From Chitiniphilus eburneus (lineage in GTDB: Bacteria; Pseudomonadota; Gammaproteobacteria; Burkholderiales; Chitinibacteraceae): a stretch of DNA of 64,000 nucleotides. Positions 40,638 to 47,954 of this stretch are shown one piece after another; within the stretch, counting starts at the first letter, position 1; each line of letters begins with the position of its first letter. The notes beneath the pieces are model-generated. The model saw nothing but the letters and a program-made list of their open reading frames with translations, was not told the DNA's origin and searched no databases. A program made the position numbers and the translations under genes. Where the stretch lies: contig NZ_SUMF01000016.1 of the NCBI RefSeq assembly GCF_005048205.1, positions 1 to 64,000 on the forward strand. Reading direction: 5' to 3'.

Positions 40638-41515
40638 TGATAGAAAATAAAGACACAAACCCGTCAAAGATAATTTACAAATATTTCGGCATTGAACGTA
40701 TATCATTTTTTTCAGAAAAAATGATCCGGTATACTCAACCCGGCGATTTAAACGATCCATTTGAATGCAATCCAAATATTACAACCCTATCCTCCACAGC
40801 AGAAAGACATGAATTTGTAAATCTAGAACTACCCTCCATAATTCAATCCGAGTATTTCCGATTAACACCCGAGCAAAAAGCAAAAATCAGCCTTAAAGAT
40901 TTTACTGAAATTCTTAACAAGAAAATCACTGAGAGTCATTTAGCAAATATTGAGAATCAACTAACACCAGATTTAAAAAGAATTGCATACGACACATTTA
41001 GTAGAAAAATTGGTGTTTTATGTTTATCAGAAGCAAAAAATAGTTTGTTAATGTGGGCTCACTACGCCCAAAATCACAAGGGATTTGTTGTAGGTCTAGA
41101 TACTGAACACCCTCACTTCCATCAAAAGAAAAATGAGACTGATGAGTTTCGTCATCTCCGAAAGGTATTGTATTCTTCGGAAAGGCCAAGCAAATCTCTA
41201 AAGAGTACATCGCCGGAAGACATGCTTCTTACCAAAAGTTCAGACTGGAGCTATGAAAAAGAATGGCGAATATTCAGAGCTTTATCCGAATCGGAACAAA
41301 AAATTGTTCAACCAAATTTTGATATACATTTATTTTCCATACAACCAGAATGTATTGCGGAGGTACTTATCGGAGCCAGAGCAACAGCCGATACAATACA
41401 AAGCATAAAAAACGTTATACGCTCAGATTCAAGTTTAAATCACGTATCAGTTAAACAAGCATTTCTTCACGATCAGAAATTTGAGCTTGAATTCGCGACA
41501 TTGGCACCATCATAG
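40637..41515 (+). CDS. DUF2971 family protein
   Basis: 292 residues. The DUF2971 hallmarks are in order: LNDPFE (residues 38-43), CLSE (129-132), LLMWAHYAQNHKGFVVGLD (137-155) and YEKEWRI (206-212). The invariant His, Tyr and the Glu-Lys-Glu-Trp stretch suggest an enzyme, perhaps a nucleotide- or NAD-using one, but no activity has been proven to my knowledge. It has no own Shine-Dalgarno and relies on coupling with the DUF4145 gene. The Ntn-hydrolase gene starts 35 nt after it. Confidence 0.85.
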   Translation: MIENKDTNPSKIIYKYFGIERISFFSEKMIRYTQPGDLNDPFECNPNITTLSSTAERHEFVNLELPSIIQSEYFRLTPEQKAKISLKDFTEILNKKITESHLANIENQLTPDLKRIAYDTFSRKIGVLCLSEAKNSLLMWAHYAQNHKGFVVGLDTEHPHFHQKKNETDEFRHLRKVLYSSERPSKSLKSTSPEDMLLTKSSDWSYEKEWRIFRALSESEQKIVQPNFDIHLFSIQPECIAEVLIGARATADTIQSIKNVIRSDSSLNHVSVKQAFLHDQKFELEFATLAPS

Positions 41516-41550
41516 GAATATGTCAGCCACAAGGAATAAGGACACTCTAA

Positions 41551-42381
41551 TTGACAGCGATAGCAATTTGGCAAAGCACCTTAAGAGATAATAGCTCCAT
41601 TCTTTATGCTGCGGGAGACAGCTTAATAAGCAACGGAACGTCACATCTCATCGGGGATGCATCAAAGATATTTCCATTGCAAGTGACTTGTAGAATCCCT
41701 AACAAGGATGGGGTTTTTTCTTTAGTAAGCTCAAATCATGTTTACGGATATGCTTTTGCAGGAAGTACTTTACTTGGGCAAAATTCGTACCTATCCCTAA
41801 CTCCGCTTCTTAGCAATTTGTATTCACTTCAAGATTTCACTCCATCTCTTGAAAACATATCGCTGTACGTATTAGATTTTTTACGCACCATCTACGACGA
41901 CGCCAAAATACGTGGCCCATCTACAGCGTTTGAAGTTGCACTTTTTGGTTATTGCCCGATAAGCCAAAAAATGGAAATCTACCATTTTAAGCCTATACGT
42001 ACTGAATTAGATGGTAGTGAAATACAAAGAAATACATACCGACATCTAAAACATGGTGATTACGTTTATCTTGGCAGTAATAAAAATGAGTTTGAAGATG
42101 CACTTAGCATCGCCCGCCAAGGGCCTACCGCCCCCGGGTTTCCAATGACAAATGCACCGCGATACGTAATCGAACGATTTATTAACGAGAAATCCTTCCC
42201 TCAAATTGGTGGCGGCCTTCAACTTTGGTCGATTGATCCAACAGGAATCTTCCCATACACTTTAAGTAGGCCAATAAACCCTGGCTCGCCGGCAGCAAAA
42301 TTTACGTATCTCGGACACGTTTTGGGCGATTCACTTCAGAACCTTGGCCCAGCTTGGATAGGTATGCGGGGAATGGCATAG
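41551..42381 (+). CDS. HslV/20S proteasome-like Ntn hydrolase (predicted)
   Basis: 276 residues. The start must be the TTG at 41551: the codon just before it is an in-frame TAA, AGGA lies about 8 nt upstream and no other start is near. The protein thus begins M-T-A-I-A-I-W, so removing Met exposes Thr. Counting that Thr as 1, Asp22 is in YAAGDSLIS and Lys38 in DASKIFPL, 16 apart exactly as Asp17 and Lys33 in HslV and proteasome beta subunits, and AGD is shared with HslV. YGYAFAGSTLLGQNSY, then a helix, FEVALFGYCP, YVYLGSN and IGGGLQLWSIDPTG follow the order of strands in that fold. This is an inference from pattern; it is longer than HslV (about 175). Third gene of the AT-rich operon; no ATPase partner is present. 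Confidence 0.68.
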   Translation: MTAIAIWQSTLRDNSSILYAAGDSLISNGTSHLIGDASKIFPLQVTCRIPNKDGVFSLVSSNHVYGYAFAGSTLLGQNSYLSLTPLLSNLYSLQDFTPSLENISLYVLDFLRTIYDDAKIRGPSTAFEVALFGYCPISQKMEIYHFKPIRTELDGSEIQRNTYRHLKHGDYVYLGSNKNEFEDALSIARQGPTAPGFPMTNAPRYVIERFINEKSFPQIGGGLQLWSIDPTGIFPYTLSRPINPGSPAAKFTYLGHVLGDSLQNLGPAWIGMRGMA

Positions 42382-42769
42382 AAAACCCAAACCCGAGGAA
42401 AATGCTCTGCAAAATAGCTGCAGTGGTATTATCCCCCCCCCCCGATTTGACGTTCGACTTACAAGCATATGCTTTTTATTTTTGAGGGTCTGAGAACGGA
42501 CTGGGCTCTCGACTTTTCATGGGGCTACGAATATTTTCGGGACCATGCCGACCACTTTGGCCCCATCGGGACCAGCTTGCAAACCCAGCATTTATGCGGC
42601 TGGGACCACTGGGACCAGCGGGACCGCCCAAAACTGTGGGGCTGAAGGGTTACGCGAGGACACAAGAGAAAGCGGTATTAAAGTACTCCTCAAATACCGG
42701 AGGTACGCCATTCGTTGTCTATTACTTCAAATCAGCCGAATCAACATATCGGGATTTCTGTAAATAGCT
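42382..42769. other. Region between the operon and the integrase remnant
   Basis: No supported gene. It holds a run of 11 C (42433-42443) and a cluster of GGGACC units (near 42568, 42602, 42611 and 42620). A frame from 42519 to 42767 (82 codons) crosses the repeats but shows no recognisable protein. Probably debris of the element. Confidence 0.5.
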
Positions 42770-43138
42770 TTAGCAAGCTGCCAACCATTGCATCATCTTT
42801 CTACATTCAGAAATGTATTCCACTTTATGAATATAAGCTGCCCTAGCGCCATTTCGCTCCTGATGACTCATTTGCCGTTCAATCGCGTCTTTACTCAAAT
42901 TCCCGGAGTCATTTAATGCACTGCATGCCATAGTTCGAAAGCCGTGGCCGCATATCTCGGTTTTGGTGTCGTATCTCAATCAACGCAATACCGCATCCAC
43001 CGTGTTTTGCAATTGGCTTTTTAGGATCATGAGCACTGGCAAATACCAGATCGAACGTCCCGGTGAGTTGGTGGATCACCTGCAGCGCTTCCTCGGCCCC
43101 TACTTCGAAAGCGGAAGGCTGGGGACATGCACTTTCCC
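42770..43138 (-). pseudogene. P4-type tyrosine integrase, C-terminal remnant
   Basis: The end is clear: TEICGHGFRTMA (catalytic Arg), MSHQERNGARAAYIHKVEY (His/Arg box and the nucleophilic Tyr), then ECRKMMQWLAAC and stop. Going upstream, the same protein continues in shifted frames: QNTVDAVLR then an in-frame TGA; HQLTGTFDLVFASAHDPKKP in another frame; and GKVHVPSLPLSK in a third. At least two frameshifts and one stop are therefore present, and the N-terminal half is not found. The enzyme cannot be active. Confidence 0.85.
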
Positions 43139-43279
43139 TTCCAGGCTCACGGATGTGCTCACGGCCAGGGCAGCAAGGCATGGACCTCTTCCACGCCCTC
43201 ACCATCGGCCCAGCGATGCTCGCGGATCACTTTGGAAGCAGGCAAGGGAGCATCCCTTCGCGCTGCTGCTTGCACCTCG

Positions 43280-43332
43280 TTGTTGGTACCTACAAGGCAC
43301 GTCGAACGAATTGTTGGTACATTTGTTGGTAC
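43280..43332 (+). repeat. Three copies of TTGTTGGTAC
   Basis: Exact copies at 43280-43289, 43311-43320 and 43323-43332; the last two are spaced 12 bp apart. They lie between the integrase remnant and the right boundary repeat, where integrase arm-binding sites are often found. Confidence 0.6.
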
Positions 43333-43387
43333 ATTTTGTTTATCAAATCCGACAAACCTAACAAAATAGCGGATTACAGCGAGATTT

Positions 43388-43430
43388 CAGGTTCCCGTCA
43401 TACATACGATTTCCCAGGGAAACTTGGGAA
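43388..43430 (+). repeat. Right boundary repeat (decayed tRNA-Met 3' end), putative attR
   Basis: CAGGTTC directly followed by CCGTCATA (five bases of the T-arm are missing), then a hairpin TTCCCAGG-GAAA-CTTGGGAA and a terminator. It copies the order seen after tRNA-Met at 38559-38653. It may be attR or the stump of a second tRNA-Met gene. Confidence 0.6.
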
Positions 43431-43433
43431 TTC

Positions 43434-43469
43434 AAAACCCCGGAGCACTGCTTCGGGGCTTTTTGTTTT
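43434..43469 (+). terminator. Rho-independent terminator at the right island edge
   Basis: Stem CCCCGGAGC / GCTTCGGGG (one wobble), loop ACT, then a T-rich run. It matches in position the terminator that follows the intact tRNA-Met. Confidence 0.8.
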
Positions 43470-43591
43470 CCGGCGCCGCCGCCCTTCCGCCTCACCGATC
43501 CGACGATATCCGGCCGCCAGGCAAAGATTCTTTGCATCGGCCTTGTTCCGTGCATAGGGTTTCCAGACCGGACCCCGTCGAGGTACCCACC

Positions 43592-44290
43592 ATGCTCGTG
43601 CTGCACCAACACCCACTGTCGTCTTACTGCTGGAAAGCGCTGATCGCACTGTATGAGAAAGACCTGCCGTTCGAAGCGCGGCGGGTCGATCTGGGCAATC
43701 CGGACGTCAGGGCCGCATTTGCCCGGCTGTGGCCCAGTGCGAAGATTCCGTTGCTTCAGGATGGCGATCGCGTGGTGCCCGAAACCTCGATCATGATCGA
43801 ATACCTGGACCTGCATTTTCCGGAGTCACCCCGATTGTTGCCGGAGGCGGCCGAGGCCCGGTTGCAGGTACGGTTGTGGGACCGGCTGTTCGACCAGTAT
43901 GTAATGACGCCGATGCAGCGTTTCATCGCACAGCGCCTGCGGCCGGACGCAGCGCGCGATCCACTTGCCAGCGAAGCGGCGCTCGACGATCTGTTGAAGG
44001 CGTATGAACTGATCGAATCGCGCCTGGGTGGCGATACCTGGGCCGTGGGCGAAACCTTCACCCTGGCGGATTGCGCGGCGGCGCCGGCCTTGTTCTATGC
44101 CTTCATCGTGCAGCCGCCGCCCGCAACGCATCGCGTGCTCCATGAGTATTTCGAGCGGCTGATGGCGCGGGCGTCGATGCAACGGGTACTGCGCGAAGCG
44201 CAGCCCTGGTTCCGTTACTTTCCGCTCAACGACAGGATTCCCGCGCGGTTCCTCGATCCGCTGAACGGGGGCGGTACGGCTCCCGCCTGA
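43592..44290 (+). CDS. Glutathione S-transferase family protein
   Basis: 232 residues. N-terminal thioredoxin-like domain with LSSYCWKALIALYEK (candidate catalytic Ser-Tyr-Cys region), the cis-Pro in AKIPLLQDGD and ETSIMIEYLD (gamma-Glu binding). The C-terminal all-helical domain includes FTLADCAAAPALFYA, the N-capping motif of GSTs. ATG at 43592 with GAGG upstream; the frame also runs back into the island edge, which is not coding. Substrate unknown. First normal gene to the right of the island. Confidence 0.9.
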   Translation: MLVLHQHPLSSYCWKALIALYEKDLPFEARRVDLGNPDVRAAFARLWPSAKIPLLQDGDRVVPETSIMIEYLDLHFPESPRLLPEAAEARLQVRLWDRLFDQYVMTPMQRFIAQRLRPDAARDPLASEAALDDLLKAYELIESRLGGDTWAVGETFTLADCAAAPALFYAFIVQPPPATHRVLHEYFERLMARASMQRVLREAQPWFRYFPLNDRIPARFLDPLNGGGTAPA

Positions 44291-44389
44291 AATGCGCGTT
44301 GCCGGATCAGCGGTTCCGTATGCCGGCCAGCGCCACCGCAGCGTGCTGAACAATCACCGTCGCGACGCGTGTTCCCCGCCCGCGTCGCC

Positions 44390-45301
44390 TCAGTCCTCGT
44401 TCAGCGCCTCGAACCGCATCGCGAGATGATCGACCAGCGCCCGCACCGAGGGCAGCAGGCCGCGCCGCGACGGGAAGACAACGTGGATGATCTCCCGCTT
44501 CGGTGCCCACTCCGACAGCAGCTTCACCAGTTCGCCACGCGCCAGTTGATCGCGCACCATCATCTCCGGTAGCTGGATCACCCCGACACCGGCAACAGCG
44601 GCGGTACGCAGCGCCAGCATATCGGTGGTCACCAGCCGCGGTACATGATGCACCTCCGCCTGCGCGCCACCGGGCCCGAACAGTCGCCAGACGTGGGTTT
44701 GCTGCGGGCTGCCCAGTGCCAGGCTGGGCCAGTCGTTCAGGTCGGCCGGTGCCTGCGGCGTGCCACAAGTGGCCAGCAGCGCCGGATTCGCCACCAGGCA
44801 CTGGCCACGGTCGGCCAGGACACGCAGCACCAGATCGCTGTCGGCCAGCGGCGGCGGGCGCACCCGGATGGCAAGATCGATGCCTTCGCCGATCGGGTCC
44901 ACGCGACGGTTGGTGGCATCGAGATGCAGCGTCACCCCGGGGTGCAGCGCCATGAAGTCCGCCAGCATCGGGCCGACGTGCGCCTGGAGCAGCGCCACCG
45001 GGCAGCTCATGCGCACCACGCCGCTGGGCTGCGCCCGGTTGCGGTCGATCAGCGTTTGCGCCGCCTCCGCCTCGACCAGCATCGCCTTGCAGTGCTCGTA
45101 GTAGCTCTGGCCGATCTCGGTCACCGAAAAATGCCGCGTGGAACGGTGGATCAACCGCACCCCCAGCCGTTCTTCCAGCGCGGCGATGCGCCGGCTGAGT
45201 TTGGATTTCGGCTCGCCCAGCGCGCGCCCCGCCGGGGCGAAGCCGCCGTGCTCCACCACCTGCACGTAGTAGTAAAGGTCGTTCAGGTCCTGCATCACCA
45301 T
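44390..45301 (-). CDS. LysR-family transcriptional regulator
   Basis: 303 residues. The winged HTH spans residues 1-60 (GGFAPAGRALGEPKSKLSRRIAALEE), followed by the two-lobed effector domain. It belongs to the large group near AaeR/DmlR-like proteins (LYYYVQVVEHGGF, MRFEALNE at the end). It is divergent from the pirin gene, 112 nt apart, the usual layout for a LysR regulator and its target. An inverted TGGAAC / GTTCCA pair and TCAC-TACAC-GTGA lie between them. Confidence 0.92.
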   Translation of the reverse strand: MVMQDLNDLYYYVQVVEHGGFAPAGRALGEPKSKLSRRIAALEERLGVRLIHRSTRHFSVTEIGQSYYEHCKAMLVEAEAAQTLIDRNRAQPSGVVRMSCPVALLQAHVGPMLADFMALHPGVTLHLDATNRRVDPIGEGIDLAIRVRPPPLADSDLVLRVLADRGQCLVANPALLATCGTPQAPADLNDWPSLALGSPQQTHVWRLFGPGGAQAEVHHVPRLVTTDMLALRTAAVAGVGVIQLPEMMVRDQLARGELVKLLSEWAPKREIIHVVFPSRRGLLPSVRALVDHLAMRFEALNED

Positions 45302-45312
45302 CGTTCACAAAA

Positions 45313-45359
45313 TGGAACACTGATGGTCGATTTTACTCACTACACGTGATTTCGTTCCA
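45313..45359. promoter_or_regulatory. Candidate LysR operator region between lysR and pirin genes
   Basis: TGGAAC (45313-45318) and GTTCCA (45354-45359) form a spaced inverted pair; between them is TCAC-TACAC-GTGA (45337-45349). Such spaced dyads suit a LysR tetramer, but no footprint motif can be proven by eye. Confidence 0.4.
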
Positions 45360-45413
45360 CTCATAAGCTGTCTTCAACGGCGGCCAACCCGGCCGCCACA
45401 TCAGGAGATCGCC

Positions 45414-46280
45414 ATGAAAAAAGTCCTCGGTGTTTACAGCGCCCCGCGTGGGCACTGGGTGGGCGACGGCTTTCCGGTGCGCTCGCTGTTCTCCTACCAA
45501 AGCCACGGCAAGCAACTCAGTCCGTTCCTGCTGCTGGATCGCGCCGGCCCGGCCGAATTCACGCCGACCGAACATCTGCGCGGCGTCGGCCAGCATCCGC
45601 ATCGCGGCTTCGAAACCGTGACCATCGTCTACCAGGGCGAAGTGGCCCACCGCGATTCCACCGGACGCGGCGGCGTGATCGGCCCGGGCGATGTGCAATG
45701 GATGACCGCTGGCGGCGGCATCCTGCACGAGGAATTTCATTCGGAGGCATTCGCCCGGCGCGGCGGCACGCTCGACATGGTGCAGCTCTGGGTCAACCTG
45801 CCGGCGCGGGACAAGATGACCGAGCCGGGCTATCAGGCGATCCGTGATGCCGAAATCCCGCGTATCGCGCTGCTGGACGACGCCGGCGCGGTGCGGGTGA
45901 TCGCCGGCGAATTCGCCGGCCACGCCGGCCCGGCCCGCACCTTTTCGCCAATGCACGTATGGGACCTGCAACTGCGCGGCGGCGCGCTCAGCGAGTGGAC
46001 CGTGCCCACGGGCTGGAACACCTCGCTGGTGGTGCTCAAGGGTACGGTCGAGATCAACGGCGCCACCCTCGCCCGCGAGGCACAACTGGTGGTGTTCGAT
46101 CCAGCCGAGCGCGTTTTCACCCTGGAGGCCGCCGGCGACGCCAGCGTGCTGCTGCTGAGTGGCGAGCCGATCGACGAGCCCATCGTCGGCTACGGCCCTT
46201 TCGTGATGAACGATGAGGCGCAGATCGCCCAGGCCATCGATGACTTCAACAGCGGCCGCTTCGGCCGGATGGACCACTGA
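45414..46280 (+). CDS. Pirin family protein
   Basis: 288 residues forming two cupins. The metal ligands are in HPHRGFETVTIVYQGEVAHRD and GGGILHEE (three His and a Glu), as in the quercetinase-type pirins such as E. coli YhhW. The C-terminal cupin lacks ligands, which is normal. It starts with AGGAG 9 nt before the ATG and is followed 79 nt later by the YcaC-like gene, with which it probably forms an operon under the LysR protein. Oxidative-stress or quercetin-related roles are suggested for the family only. Confidence 0.92.
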   Translation: MKKVLGVYSAPRGHWVGDGFPVRSLFSYQSHGKQLSPFLLLDRAGPAEFTPTEHLRGVGQHPHRGFETVTIVYQGEVAHRDSTGRGGVIGPGDVQWMTAGGGILHEEFHSEAFARRGGTLDMVQLWVNLPARDKMTEPGYQAIRDAEIPRIALLDDAGAVRVIAGEFAGHAGPARTFSPMHVWDLQLRGGALSEWTVPTGWNTSLVVLKGTVEINGATLAREAQLVVFDPAERVFTLEAAGDASVLLLSGEPIDEPIVGYGPFVMNDEAQIAQAIDDFNSGRFGRMDH

Positions 46281-46359
46281 ACCGGCGGCGCCCGCCCCAC
46301 CCGGCGGGCGCGCCGGCCCCACCTGTCCCCACCCGGGACTCATTACAAGGAGCATCACC

Positions 46360-47046
46360 ATGAACCTTCCCAACACCATCGCCAACTTCAACGGCGCCAG
46401 ACCGGTGATCGACCCCGACGACGCGGTCATGTTGCTGATCGACCACCAGAGCGGCCTGTTCCAGACGGTGAAGGACATGCCAATGACGGAACTGCGCGCC
46501 AACGTCACCACGCTGGCCAAGGTGGCGACACTGGCCCGGATTCCGGTCATCACCACCGCCTCGGTGCCGCAAGGCCCGAACGGCCCGCTGATCCCGGAAG
46601 TGCATCGCTACGCGTCGCATGCGCAATACGTGGCGCGCAAGGGCGAGATCAATGCCTGGGACAACCCGGATTTCGTCGCGGCGGTGAAAGCCACCGGACG
46701 CAATACCCTGATCGTTGCCGGCACCATCACCAGCGTGTGCATGGCATTTCCCAGCATCAGCGCGGTATACGATGGCTACAAGGTGTTCGCGGTGATCGAT
46801 GCTTCGGGCACCTATTCGAAGATGGCGCAGGAAATCACGCTGGCACGCGTGGTCCAGGCGGGCGTGGTACCGATCGACACAGCCGGCGTCTGCTCCGAGG
46901 TGCAGAAGACCTGGAACCGCGAGGACGCGCTGCAATGGGCCGAAGCCTATAGCGCCGTGTTCCCGCCATACCAGTTGCTGATCGAAAGCTATGCCAAGGC
47001 CCAGGAAGTGGCGATCAACCACGAAACGCTGGATTCGGCCCGCTGA
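46360..47046 (+). CDS. Isochorismatase-like cysteine hydrolase (YcaC type)
   Basis: 228 residues. The triad of the family is visible: Asp in MLLIDHQSGLF, Lys in a YVARKGEINAW segment and the nucleophile Cys in TITSVCMAFPS. The start MNLPNTIANFNG and the length match YcaC-like enzymes whose substrate is unknown. AAGGAG lies 7 nt before the ATG. It is commonly found beside pirin genes, as here. Confidence 0.9.
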   Translation: MNLPNTIANFNGARPVIDPDDAVMLLIDHQSGLFQTVKDMPMTELRANVTTLAKVATLARIPVITTASVPQGPNGPLIPEVHRYASHAQYVARKGEINAWDNPDFVAAVKATGRNTLIVAGTITSVCMAFPSISAVYDGYKVFAVIDASGTYSKMAQEITLARVVQAGVVPIDTAGVCSEVQKTWNREDALQWAEAYSAVFPPYQLLIESYAKAQEVAINHETLDSAR

Positions 47047-47062
47047 GTCAGTCCGCTTCATG

Positions 47063-47088
47063 AAAGGGCGCCCACGCGGCGCCCTTTT
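47063..47088 (+). terminator. Rho-independent terminator after the YcaC-like gene
   Basis: Stem AAAGGGCGCC / GGCGCCCTTT, 5-nt loop, short T-run; ends the pirin-YcaC unit. Confidence 0.8.
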
Positions 47089-47178
47089 GCCGTGCCGCCG
47101 CCATCCACCCGCCCGGCTTGGTATCGCCGGAATCAAGGTCTAGCCTGCGTTTATCGCCAACGACACGGAGAAACCATC

Positions 47179-47445
47179 ATGGGCTGGATCATTGCGATTC
47201 TGGTCGGCGCGCTGATCGGCTGGCTCGCCAGCAAGATCATGGGCACCGATTCGCAACAAGGCGCCATCGCCAACATCCTGGTGGGGATCGTGGGCTCGGC
47301 GCTGGGTAGCTGGCTGTTCGGCACCGTGCTGGGCATCGGCTCGGCGGGCGCGGCCGGTGGCTTTTCGCTGGCGGGGCTGACCTTTGGCGTGCTGGGCGCG
47401 GTGGTGCTGATCTTCATCCTGAAGCTGCTGGGTATCTTCAAATAG
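47179..47445 (+). CDS. GlsB/YeaQ/YmgE family membrane protein
   Basis: 88 residues, three hydrophobic helices with Gly-rich faces: [40 protein letters not shown] and a third ending LKLLGIFK. This is the transglycosylase-associated (Asp-Gly-poor) family of small stress-induced inner-membrane proteins of unknown function. ATG with GGAG 9 nt upstream. Confidence 0.9.
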   Translation: MGWIIAILVGALIGWLASKIMGTDSQQGAIANILVGIVGSALGSWLFGTVLGIGSAGAAGGFSLAGLTFGVLGAVVLIFILKLLGIFK

Positions 47446-47577
47446 GCCGTCGACGACGGCCGATGGAAGGCAATGCCGTCGGCGCGCGACGCCTGGCGTC
47501 ATGCTGTCCGCCCGTGGCGCTTTCAAAGCCGGCCGCGCGTTGTTACCATTGCGCGTTTGAAACTCGGGCGGACCACC

Positions 47578-47934
47578 ATGCATAAGTGCTTGTTTTCGCT
47601 AATGCTTGTCGCCAGCGCGACCGCATATGCGCAACGTCTGCTGCCGCCGCAAGGCCAGCTTGGCGAACTGAAGGCCTACAGCCCCGCCGCGGTGAAGATC
47701 GACAACAAGCAATACACGGCCGCGCCGGGCCTGCGCATCTACAGCACCCAGAACACGCTGGTGATGCCGGGGGCCGTGCCGCTGAAGGTGCAGGTCTGGT
47801 ATCAGCTCGAATCCAGTACCGGTTTCATCTGGCGCATCTGGGTACTCGATGCGGCCGAGTATGAGTTGCTGAAATCCCGCGCCAAGCCCACGCCGACCCC
47901 GCGCCCCACCCCGACGCCTACCCCAACGAACTGA
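47578..47934 (+). CDS. Secreted hypothetical protein with Pro-Thr tail
   Basis: 118 residues. A signal peptide (residues 1-18, ends AYA) leads to a small beta-rich domain with [25 protein letters not shown]-like hairpins (residues 20-95), then a tail [14 protein letters not shown]. The tail repeats are encoded by imperfect CCNACN units and may vary in length. It ends 20 nt before miaB. No known family. Confidence 0.75.
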   Translation: MHKCLFSLMLVASATAYAQRLLPPQGQLGELKAYSPAAVKIDNKQYTAAPGLRIYSTQNTLVMPGAVPLKVQVWYQLESSTGFIWRIWVLDAAEYELLKSRAKPTPTPRPTPTPTPTN

Positions 47935-47954
47935 ACAGAATTCCGAAACACCTC

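Larger units (their letters stand above)
38559..43430. mobile_element. Genomic island at tRNA-Met (integrase decayed)
   Basis: About 4.9 kb bounded by the tRNA-Met 3' end and a degraded direct copy of it. Contents: AlpA-like HTH gene (minus), frameshifted small gene, three AT-rich genes in one operon (plus), and a P4-type integrase pseudogene (minus) at the right. Base composition falls sharply from about 39480 to 42400 against the GC-rich chromosome. The integrase wreckage and drift of the right repeat mean that it can no longer excise by itself. Confidence 0.75.

Noticed and set aside
42519-42767. An 82-codon plus frame across the GGGACC repeats
   Set aside because: No Shine-Dalgarno, repeat-driven Gly/Pro composition, no family recognised; more likely element debris.
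42770-42979. An intact small protein from the integrase C-terminus
   Set aside because: The upstream continuation in shifted frames shows that it is the tail of a broken integrase, not a separate gene.
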